From Chloroflexaceae bacterium (GTDB lineage: Bacteria > Chloroflexota > Chloroflexia > Chloroflexales > Chloroflexaceae): a stretch of DNA of 64,000 bases. Location: contig JANQID010000041.1 of NCBI GenBank assembly GCA_028282325.1, positions 20,732-84,731 on the forward strand, given 5' to 3'. Made by a program: the position numbers and the translations under genes. Position 1 is the first letter of the stretch. Each line of letters starts with the position of its first letter. The notes beneath the pieces are model-generated. The model had not been told where the DNA came from. It worked only from the letters and a program-made list of their open reading frames with translations, and did not search any database. This document shows positions 28,925-35,890 of this stretch, piece by piece.

Positions 28925-29782
28925 TTATCGAATAGCCCAGGAGGAGGCGTTTGCGATGTTCGTGTGGTCTTCAACCGAGCCGAATGGGGTCGCGCGTACG
29001 ACAACCCGCTGAGTAAATCGATCAGGCCCGGTTGGCGGCCAGCAGGTGACCAGCGTGACCATCTCGCTATCGGTTGGTTGAATGTATCGTGCATTTGCCG
29101 CGCGTTGTTCAGCTGTCACGCCTTCTTCGTCGAGCACGAGCCGTTCGCGCACTACGTAGAGATATTGTTGTCCGTTGCTGTAGATGGATAGTTGATCTCC
29201 CGTCTCAACGTAAAACAGGTCTTTGAATACTTTGCCATAGCCGCCGACATGCCCGGCCAGAACTACGTTGCCGCCGTCGCCGGGATTAGCGGAGCCTTTG
29301 TGATGCCCGACTGCATACTCGGCGACCTCCCAAACGGCCACGGGCGCGCCGGCCTGCTCTTCCACTGTCCAGCCGACTTCGACCACTTTTGAGTCCGCAT
29401 CAATACCTGGAATAACAATCCGATCCACCGTTGAAGGGATTCCGTCTACCAGTTCGGGCGGCGTGTCGCTATAAACCTGTCCGTTGTTATTGAATACCGG
29501 CATGTTGAAAACCGGGGGCTCGGCCTGAAACTGCAAGGCTTCGGCGTCTGCGCTGATCATTACGATGCGATCGGCAGGAATATCGCTGTCGCCGCGCGCC
29601 GCCAGCCGCTGATAATCGATCTGAACATACATACCGCCCACGTAGAAGAGCAGATATATGCCGGCCAGCATCAGGAGGTTGCCGATGGTCCAGATCAGCC
29701 GCGCACGTCGTGGCGTCGGCGAATGCGCTGCAGTGACGCGTGATAGTAGCTGTAATCGGTCAAGCGATAATCGGTTAAACAT
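28925..29782 (-). CDS. Sortase family transpeptidase
   Basis: 285 residues. A cytoplasmic N-terminus precedes a membrane helix at 29-49 and a C-terminal sortase domain. Catalytic residues are visible: His178 in NVVLAGHVGGYG, Cys247 in MVTLVTCWPPTG, and Arg255 or Arg259 in DRFTQR. Upstream, RIVIPGIDADSKVVEVGW is the usual first strand. Sortases join surface proteins at an LPXTG-like motif to a cell-surface amine or polymerise pilins. In Chloroflexota, which lack classic Gram-positive walls, the target is unclear. No LPXTG protein is seen in this window. The class cannot be set by eye. Confidence 0.88.
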   Translation of the reverse strand: MFNRLSLDRLQLLSRVTAAHSPTPRRARLIWTIGNLLMLAGIYLLFYVGGMYVQIDYQRLAARGDSDIPADRIVMISADAEALQFQAEPPVFNMPVFNNNGQVYSDTPPELVDGIPSTVDRIVIPGIDADSKVVEVGWTVEEQAGAPVAVWEVAEYAVGHHKGSANPGDGGNVVLAGHVGGYGKVFKDLFYVETGDQLSIYSNGQQYLYVVRERLVLDEEGVTAEQRAANARYIQPTDSEMVTLVTCWPPTGPDRFTQRVVVRATPFGSVEDHTNIANASSWAIR

Positions 29783-29856
29783 AGAGCGCTTATATATTCC
29801 TGCGACATGTTAGCAACGCTGATTGGAAATACGCAAACGGCATAGAGATAGATGTA

Positions 29857-30053
29857 TATGCCAAACGATGCTACCCATGCCGCATATCACCCTGAACGGA
29901 GCCGCAGGCAGCGTGGATGCTACCCATGCCGCATGTCACCCTGAACGGAGCCGCAGGCAGCGTGAAGGGTCTCGGCTCGGCGTTGTGGGAATCGGAGATT
30001 CTTCGCTGCGCTCAGAATGACCCCATGCGGTGTCTCCCATATTGTTTGGTATA
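29857..30053. repeat. MITE-like dispersed repeat, copy B with internal duplication
   Basis: About 197 bp. The ends are ATGCCAAACGATG and ATATTGTTTGGTAT, inverted versions of each other. The left core ATGCTACCCATGCCGCAT and following ACCCTGAACGGAGCCGCAGG occur twice, 48 bp apart, making this copy longer than the others (129-134 bp). The right core GATTCTTCGCTGCGCTCAGA is shared. It lies between the sortase and methyltransferase genes. Confidence 0.7.
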
Positions 30054-30136
30054 TGCCAGCAGCAGCAGCGCCAGTATAGCATAGCCTGTGGTTCATCGCC
30101 AGATAACTTTGTGCATACACGCACCGGATGCTGCGA

Positions 30137-30985
30137 TCACACAGCGCATTGGGTGACTGCAAACATTCCGTGCGATTCCATTTCGCTGCCCACGCTGCTG
30201 AAGCCGGCTTCACGCGCCCAACGCTCGACGCGCGCCAGCGAGCGTGTCCCCATCACCCACGGCTGACCGTGGCGATTGGTAAGCACATTGGCGATCAGCT
30301 TCAATTGAGGGTGCGAGATTTGGGTCGTGAAAAGTAAGATGCCGCCATCTCTCAAGAGGGTGCGAACGCCGGCCAGCGAGCGACAGACTGCCGCATCGTC
30401 GTTAAGAATTTCGTAGAGACCCGATGCAATGACAATATCTGGCTGGGGAGCGACTCGCGCCAGGTCGTCTGGGTTTGTTGCGTCACCGCGCTCGAAATGA
30501 ATCCGATCGCTGAGCCAGAAATGACTGGCGATGCGGCGGCCTTCGGCTATGCTGCTTGCATCGATGTCGCGACATAGCGCGCGAATGTCCTCGCCGCCAA
30601 ACTCGCTAATAACTTCGATGACATAGCGCCCTGGCCCTGAAGCGATATCGAAGATTTGCGTCGTATCGCCGCGGGTGCGTCGCGCTTGAATATGTTTGGT
30701 CAGGTAACGCTGAAGCAGCTCTTTGCGGGCGCGAGCGGCTCTCCAACCGAGTTGATGCAAGAAGATGCGGTCGATCCATTCGCCCGTTTTGTTTTGTCCG
30801 CTCGGCAGGTTGTGATACGCATAGTCAAGCATCAAGCCTGAGTCAAAGCCATATGCGGCGCCAATGGCCAGCCCGTCGCTAAGATGAGCGCCGACTCGCA
30901 GCGCGCTGCGGAGGAAAGCATAGTGCGGCGCGTACAAATGTAAGCTTGGCAGATTGCGCATATTCTGGGTTGTCACCAGTTGCAC
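30137..30985 (-). CDS. Class I SAM-dependent methyltransferase
   Basis: 282 residues starting at GTG 30985, with AAGGAG 8 nt upstream. The N-terminal ~110 residues are helical. The SAM fold then begins with QIFDIASGPGRYVIEVISEF (motif I), ALCRDIDASSIAEGRRIA (acidic loop), RIHFERGDATNPDDL, PDIVIASGLYEILNDD and LLRDGGILLFTTQISHPQLK. The layout resembles the Methyltransf_20 (PF12147-like) group, sometimes found with lipases. No function is proven. It is a single gene flanked by a repeat and a gene-free 280 bp gap (30986-31267). Confidence 0.78.
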   Translation of the reverse strand: MQLVTTQNMRNLPSLHLYAPHYAFLRSALRVGAHLSDGLAIGAAYGFDSGLMLDYAYHNLPSGQNKTGEWIDRIFLHQLGWRAARARKELLQRYLTKHIQARRTRGDTTQIFDIASGPGRYVIEVISEFGGEDIRALCRDIDASSIAEGRRIASHFWLSDRIHFERGDATNPDDLARVAPQPDIVIASGLYEILNDDAAVCRSLAGVRTLLRDGGILLFTTQISHPQLKLIANVLTNRHGQPWVMGTRSLARVERWAREAGFSSVGSEMESHGMFAVTQCAV

Positions 30986-31267
30986 GGCAATACTCCTTGT
31001 CTATCCCGTCTATAGAATTCACTACCCGATTTCGCCGTCATTGTATGTATGGTACGAGACAGCGAACCGGCAGTCGCCGGAGGGTGAAGCTGCGGGTGAA
31101 GTCGCTTGATTATGGCTCTAAAGTAGCACAGAAGCTCTGCGGTGAAACTGCGGCGGTTTGGTTGAGGGCCGAAGATGCGCGGTTAGAGGTATATTGGCAA
31201 GCGATGGTGAGAGATGGCCGATGAATCATATGTCGGGAGCAGCGATCGGTTGATTGTCAGCTCCTGA

Positions 31268-32386
31268 TTATCGTATGGACGGCGGTTCAAGGCGTGGCGC
31301 TTGTGATAATATTTCGACGCCGTCATTATGCAACAGCGCCAGATCTTCGATGCGCACGCCGCCCCAGCTTTCCATATAGATTCCCGGTTCGATACTGAAG
31401 ACGTTTCCCGCCTGAAGTTGTGCTGACTTGTCGCGCTGTTCCGGCGGCGTCTGTCGTAACGATGGCGCTTCGTGGATCGCCAGCCCGACGCCGTGGCCAA
31501 GGCCGTGACCGAAATGTTCGCCGAAACCGGCAGCGTTAATAACACCGCGCGCCAGGGCGTCAATCTCGGCGGCGCGCATGCCGGCCTGAACGCCGGTAAT
31601 TGCCTGTCGTTGCGCTTCCAGTACTGTGGCGTATACGTTCCAGAACTGTTCGTTCGGTTCGCCCAGGATGATCGTGCGGGTCAAATCGGCGTGATAGCCA
31701 TCAACCCGCGCTCCCATATCGATGATGATCGGTCGTCCGGCGCCCAGACGATCATCGCCGGCGCGTGCATGGGGTTGCGCGGCGTTTGGTCCGGCGGCGA
31801 CGATAATGGGAAACGCCAGCCCTTCTGCGCCGCGTTCGCGCATGGCTACTTCGAGCATCCACGCGACCTGTTGTTCAGTCTGGTCCGGTCGCAATCCCGG
31901 CGTGATGGCTTTGAACGCCGCGTCGGTTATCGCAACCGCCCGGCGTATAGCGGCGAGTTCGTCGGCATCTTTGACCGCTCGCAGTTGCTCAATGAGTCCG
32001 TCGGCCTCGGAGAGCGTCGGCGGATTGGCGTTGTCAACGGAGGCGCGCAAGGCATCGAGAATACGTTGATACAGCGCGACGCTCATCTGATTGGCCTCGA
32101 AACCCACTCGTTGCAGGCCCATCTCGGCGATGGCTTCAGCAAGCAAGCGATGGATGGGAGCAGTAACGCTGGATTCGCGTAGTGTGAACAATGGCGCTTC
32201 GCGCTTTGCGCGAATGCGGTAGCGCGAATCGGTAAACAACAGCGCTATGTCCTCGGTGATGAGCAGCGCACCGCTCGATCCGCTGAATCCGCTGAGGTAA
32301 CGAGCGTTGGCGTCGCTGGTGACAAACAGCGCGTCGAGTTTGCGCTCGCGCAACAGAGCGCGCAGGTTGGCAAGTCGATGGTTCAT
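31268..32386 (-). CDS. M24 family Xaa-Pro aminopeptidase
   Basis: 372 residues: a creatinase-N-like domain (ALFVTSDANARYLSGFSGSS) and a pita-bread catalytic domain. Metal ligands can be followed: the two Asp in IIDMGARVDGYHADLTRT, His in GHGLGHGVGLAIHEAP, Glu in FSIEPGIYMESWGG and Glu in VRIEDLALL. It removes N-terminal residues before proline from peptides. It lies 7 bp after an aminotransferase gene and probably shares its transcript with it and asd. Whether it is a dipeptidase or an aminopeptidase is open. Confidence 0.92.
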   Translation of the reverse strand: MNHRLANLRALLRERKLDALFVTSDANARYLSGFSGSSGALLITEDIALLFTDSRYRIRAKREAPLFTLRESSVTAPIHRLLAEAIAEMGLQRVGFEANQMSVALYQRILDALRASVDNANPPTLSEADGLIEQLRAVKDADELAAIRRAVAITDAAFKAITPGLRPDQTEQQVAWMLEVAMRERGAEGLAFPIIVAAGPNAAQPHARAGDDRLGAGRPIIIDMGARVDGYHADLTRTIILGEPNEQFWNVYATVLEAQRQAITGVQAGMRAAEIDALARGVINAAGFGEHFGHGLGHGVGLAIHEAPSLRQTPPEQRDKSAQLQAGNVFSIEPGIYMESWGGVRIEDLALLHNDGVEILSQAPRLEPPSIR

Positions 32387-32393
32387 AATGCGT

Positions 32394-33602
32394 TCAACGC
32401 CAGCGCAGAGCGTCCATCGCCGCGCCGAGTTTTGCTATGCCTTGGGCAATATTCTCGCTGGATTGGTAGCTGAACGCAAGGCGGATCGCATCGTCGCCCT
32501 GGCCATCGGCATAACACTCAGTTCCGGGAAGAAATGTCACGCCATTCGCTGCGGCGATCGGCGCGAGTTTCAGCGCACGCATATCGGGCGGCAACTTACA
32601 CCAGACGAAGAAGCCGCCCTCCGGCGTTTGCACCGTGACATCGATTGGAAACGATCGCTTGATGGCGTCGATCATCGTATCGCGCTTCTGACGATAGTGC
32701 GCTACCAGGCGCTCGATGTGTCGATCAAGCCGCCCTTCTGCGCAATAGCGCGCGACGACGCGGCTGATGAATGGCCCGGTCAAACCTTCGGGCTTGAATT
32801 CTATCAATCGTCTGATGATGTCGGGATGTCCGCAAGCCCAGCCAAGACGCAACCCCGGCGCAAGGATTTTTGAAAACGTGCCGATATGCAACACCCAGCG
32901 CTCAGAATCGAGCACTGCCAGGCTGGTTGGAGTTAGGTCTTCGAATCCAAGATCACCGTAGGCGTTATCTTCGACAACGACCACGCCATACTCCGCCGCG
33001 AGCGCGACCAACTTCCGCCGCCGTTCCAACGTCATTGTGACGCCGGTCGGGTTGTGATAATTGGGAATGGTATAGATAAAACGGGGGCGGATATTCTGCT
33101 GCTGCAAATCGATCAACGTCTGTTCGAGGATATCGATGTTCATGCCGGCGTGGTCGACGGGAATACTGATCAGACGCGCACCGCCGAGTCGGAACCGCTT
33201 GATCGCGCCGAGAAAGCTGGGGCCCTCGATGATCACGATGTCGTCGACATCCACGAAAACCTGCGGCAGCAGGCCAAGGATCTGGTTTGAGCCGTAGCCG
33301 ATGAATATATTGTCATAATCGGCGTGTATCCCCTGGCGCTGCAACCGCTCGATGATATGGTCAAGCAGGCCGCTATACACGTTGCCATAATTGAGCGCCG
33401 CTGCAGCGTCATCGGCCAACACGGCTGTCGCCGCGACGGCGAGATCATCGCTGGGAAAGAGAGTGGGATCGGCCAGACCGTAAAGCAGGCTTATCTGATC
33501 TGACGCTTGGGGTTGTTCGGCGTCGGCGACTATCGGCGGCAACATTCTGGCGCGTGATGAAAAGAGATCGGACAGTTGGCGACGTGAATGTGATGTTGTC
33601 AT
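32394..33602 (-). CDS. PLP-dependent aminotransferase class I/II (LysN/MocR-like)
   Basis: About 402 residues. Fold-type I features: SLLYGLADPTLFPSDDL at the start, NYGNVYSGLLDHII, YTIPNYHNPTGVTMTLERRR, VVVEDNAYGDLGFE, and the PLP lysine in HIGTFSKILAPGLRLGWACG. The pattern is closest to 2-aminoadipate transaminase and valine-pyruvate type enzymes. I use ATG 33602. TTG codons at 33647 (after AGGGG) or 33662 are possible and would overlap the end of asd. Its place between asd and an M24 peptidase suggests amino-acid metabolism, perhaps lysine or a related product. Confidence 0.85.
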   Translation of the reverse strand: MTTSHSRRQLSDLFSSRARMLPPIVADAEQPQASDQISLLYGLADPTLFPSDDLAVAATAVLADDAAAALNYGNVYSGLLDHIIERLQRQGIHADYDNIFIGYGSNQILGLLPQVFVDVDDIVIIEGPSFLGAIKRFRLGGARLISIPVDHAGMNIDILEQTLIDLQQQNIRPRFIYTIPNYHNPTGVTMTLERRRKLVALAAEYGVVVVEDNAYGDLGFEDLTPTSLAVLDSERWVLHIGTFSKILAPGLRLGWACGHPDIIRRLIEFKPEGLTGPFISRVVARYCAEGRLDRHIERLVAHYRQKRDTMIDAIKRSFPIDVTVQTPEGGFFVWCKLPPDMRALKLAPIAAANGVTFLPGTECYADGQGDDAIRLAFSYQSSENIAQGIAKLGAAMDALRWR

Positions 33603-33639
33603 AAGAATGGCATTCGTCGGTGTAACGTCAACGATATGT

Positions 33640-34689
33640 TTAACCAAGATACCCCTGAGCAACCATCAGTTCTGCGTTAAGCAGCGAGCCGCCCGCTGCC
33701 CCGCGAATAGTATTGTGGCCCAGGATGACAAATTTGTAACCAAACAGCGGGCATGCACGCACGCGGCCTACTACTGTCGCCATACCATTGCCCGTGTCGC
33801 GGTCGCGGCGCGGCTGGGGACGATCCGGCGCATCGAGCACGACGATAGGTTGGCCCGGTGCGCTGGGAAGGCTCAGTTCCTGCGGCAATGCCTGGAAATC
33901 CCGCAACGCGGCTACAACATCTTCGATAGGCGGCTGTGTCGCCAGTTCAACCGCAACGCTTTCGAGGTGGCCTTCTAACACCGGGACGCGATTGCACTGA
34001 GCCGATGTGTTGAAACCGGCTGGTACGACTTTCTCATCGCGGAAGACACCGAGCATCTTCTGGGGCTCTGATTCGACTTTCTCCTCTTCACCGCCGATAA
34101 ATGGCACTACATTGTCGACCGAGTCGTATGATGGCACGCCGGGGTAACCGGCGCCTGAGAGCGCTTGCATACTTACAATCATCACCCGGCGCAATCCAAA
34201 CTTGTCGAGCAACGGGCGCAGCGCCATCGTAAGCGGAGTAGAGGTGCAATTTGGATTGGTGGCAATAGCTCCGCTCCAGCCGCGTCGTTGGCGCTGAATA
34301 TCGATCAGTTGCAGATGATCCGGGTTGACTTCGGGGATCAACAGCGGTACATCGATCTCCATACGATGATTGGAGGCGTTCGAGCAGACGATATGTCCGG
34401 CGGCGGCCAGCCGCTCTTCGATTGGCCCGGCGACGCTACTGGGCAACGCGGAAAAAACGAGCGGCGTATCAAGCGATGCTGTGTCTTCAAGCACTGTCAT
34501 CTCACGCACAGCGGCGGGCATCTCGCTATCCAAAACCCAGCGGCAAGCCTCGCCATATGTACGTCCAGCGCTGCGCTCGCTGCCGACGACCGCGGCGATC
34601 TCAAACCAGGGATGATCCTGGAGCAATTGCACAAAGCGCTGACCGACTGTTCCTGTCGCGCCAAGAATGGCAACCTTGATGTTCGGCAT
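33640..34689 (-). CDS. asd: Aspartate-semialdehyde dehydrogenase (archaeal/fungal type)
   Basis: 349 residues. The NADP-binding start is KVAILGATGTVGQRFVQLL. The catalytic Cys148 sits in AIATNPNCTSTPLTMAL, followed by VSMQALSGAGYPGVPSYDSV. An IGGEEEKVESEPQKMLG loop and the QCNRVPVLEGHLESVAV His/Arg region complete the active site. These details match the longer archaeal/fungal class rather than the E. coli type. It reduces aspartyl phosphate to the semialdehyde for lysine, threonine and methionine. AGGAAAGGA precedes the ATG. Confidence 0.95.
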   Translation of the reverse strand: MPNIKVAILGATGTVGQRFVQLLQDHPWFEIAAVVGSERSAGRTYGEACRWVLDSEMPAAVREMTVLEDTASLDTPLVFSALPSSVAGPIEERLAAAGHIVCSNASNHRMEIDVPLLIPEVNPDHLQLIDIQRQRRGWSGAIATNPNCTSTPLTMALRPLLDKFGLRRVMIVSMQALSGAGYPGVPSYDSVDNVVPFIGGEEEKVESEPQKMLGVFRDEKVVPAGFNTSAQCNRVPVLEGHLESVAVELATQPPIEDVVAALRDFQALPQELSLPSAPGQPIVVLDAPDRPQPRRDRDTGNGMATVVGRVRACPLFGYKFVILGHNTIRGAAGGSLLNAELMVAQGYLG

Positions 34690-35068
34690 AACGTTCCTTT
34701 CCTATAAGAAATTGCGCAAAGACGCCTGGACAAAATATTAAGGCGCATTTCCGCTTGAGTGTTCACACGGCGTTTGCATTTTGCAAATCGTACCATAGCC
34801 CTTTCAGACGGGCAAGATAACGAAGAGAGGCTACAAATCGCCAAAGATAGCAGCGCAATATCTGGAACAAATGCATAATAGCGTAAAAGCGTGAAATGTA
34901 GTATAATTCTCCATCGTGAGGGTGAAAAGATTGTTATTTAGCCCTTTCCCTGCTACCTGGCCGGTTGCTCCTTCGCAGGCGTAGGAAGCAGTTCCTTGGC
35001 AGTGTTGCTTATAGGAGACAACATCCTTTGACTGAGATGAGTTCACCGCTGATCTCGTCAGGAGGAGG
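34690..35068 (+). promoter_or_regulatory. Divergent intergenic region with promoter and long structured leader
   Basis: A perfect TATAAT (34902-34907) precedes a leader of about 155 nt before the winged-helix gene. The leader can fold several stems. The last one, GACTGAGAT against ATCTCGTC, lies just before the AGGAGGAGG ribosome-binding site. No known riboswitch consensus fits. Confidence 0.4.
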
Positions 35069-35074
35069 ATGATC

Positions 35075-35461
35075 ATGATCAAGCCGAACGTCCAGTCCCT
35101 GATTGAACAGGCGATTGATTCACCGACAAAATTGCACCTCCTGCTTATTTTCCACGAAAATCCAAGAATGGAAGCTACGGCGACCGGTATCGCAGAGCGT
35201 AGCTGTCGCGACATCTGGAGTGTGAGCCAGGCGCTCCAGGAAATGACTGAGGATGGGATTTTGCGAGTCCATCATGGCTCTGCTAAACCACGCTACTCAT
35301 ATATGCCGCTCGCGGAATATCATGAGTCCATCGAGCAATTAGTACGCGGATATGACGACCCTATCGAGCGTGATGCTCTGCATCAATCTATTCGTGATCT
35401 TGCAGGTTTCGCTTCGATACGACGGACTTCCCCCTGGGAGCTACAGGTAGCTGTACTCTAG
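35075..35461 (+). CDS. Small winged-helix transcriptional regulator (putative)
   Basis: 128 residues from ATG 35075, placed 6 nt after GGAGG. The ATG at 35069 is too close to the ribosome-binding site. The middle part reads as a winged helix: KLHLLLIFHENPRMEATATG, CRDIWSVSQALQEMTEDGIL as the recognition helix region, and VHHGSAKPRYSYMP as the wing. The C-terminal ~45 residues are unassigned. It shares a divergent region with asd and is closed by a terminator. A regulator role is likely; targets are unknown. Confidence 0.65.
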   Translation: MIKPNVQSLIEQAIDSPTKLHLLLIFHENPRMEATATGIAERSCRDIWSVSQALQEMTEDGILRVHHGSAKPRYSYMPLAEYHESIEQLVRGYDDPIERDALHQSIRDLAGFASIRRTSPWELQVAVL

Positions 35462-35480
35462 TCAGGGGAGCATAAAAACG

Positions 35481-35505
35481 CGGGATGGGCAAGTCGCCCA
35501 TCCCG
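35481..35505. terminator. Intrinsic terminator after the winged-helix gene
   Basis: Perfect arms CGGGATGGGC (35481-35490) and GCCCATCCCG (35496-35505) with a 5 nt loop are followed by TTCCTT. It can also end the short minus-strand gene at 35529-35636. Confidence 0.75.
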
Positions 35506-35528
35506 TTCCTTATGCGATCAGGGTGTAA

Positions 35529-35636
35529 TCACCAATAGAACGCAAATACCCAGATCAGCAGAATGAAGGCTACTGCTCCGCTCATCCCCAGCAAGATAAC
35601 AATATCGCGCGTATTTTGATCGTCCCACCAGTTCAT
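35529..35636 (-). CDS. 35-residue single-span membrane peptide
   Basis: A short frame with a very good ribosome-binding site (GAGGAGG, 6-7 nt before the ATG). The product starts MNWWDDQNTRDIVILLGMSG, continues with a hydrophobic AVAFILLIWVFAF helix, and ends YW. A charged Trp-rich head plus one membrane helix is a common form for small regulatory membrane proteins. It ends at the shared hairpin at 35481. I do not recognise a family. The ribosome-binding site, helix and terminator together make it plausible as a real gene. The rest of the interval up to 35890 shows only a lone TACAAT -10 at 35781. Confidence 0.5.
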   Translation of the reverse strand: MNWWDDQNTRDIVILLGMSGAVAFILLIWVFAFYW

Positions 35637-35890
35637 AATGTCCTCCTCATAGCCCTGGCTACATCCACGCTATAGCGTGTCGTGCATTCATTATCCATAT
35701 TATAGCCTAAATTGGCATGATTTGTAATAACAAGCTTCGTTGGACGATCTTCACCTGCGCCGTTTTACCATGTTCGGTGGTACAATGTCAGCCACAACTT
35801 CCTCTCAATACTGCACATAGGCCCTGGCATTGATCTGATGCTGCACACCATGATACGACATGCAAAGTTGCATGGAGGTGAATTGCCCAT

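Noticed and set aside
34907..35068. TPP riboswitch suggested by CTGAGA near the ribosome-binding site
   Set aside because: The other conserved TPP elements (GGGG..., CCTGATCTGG...) are not in place, and the downstream gene is not a thiamine gene.
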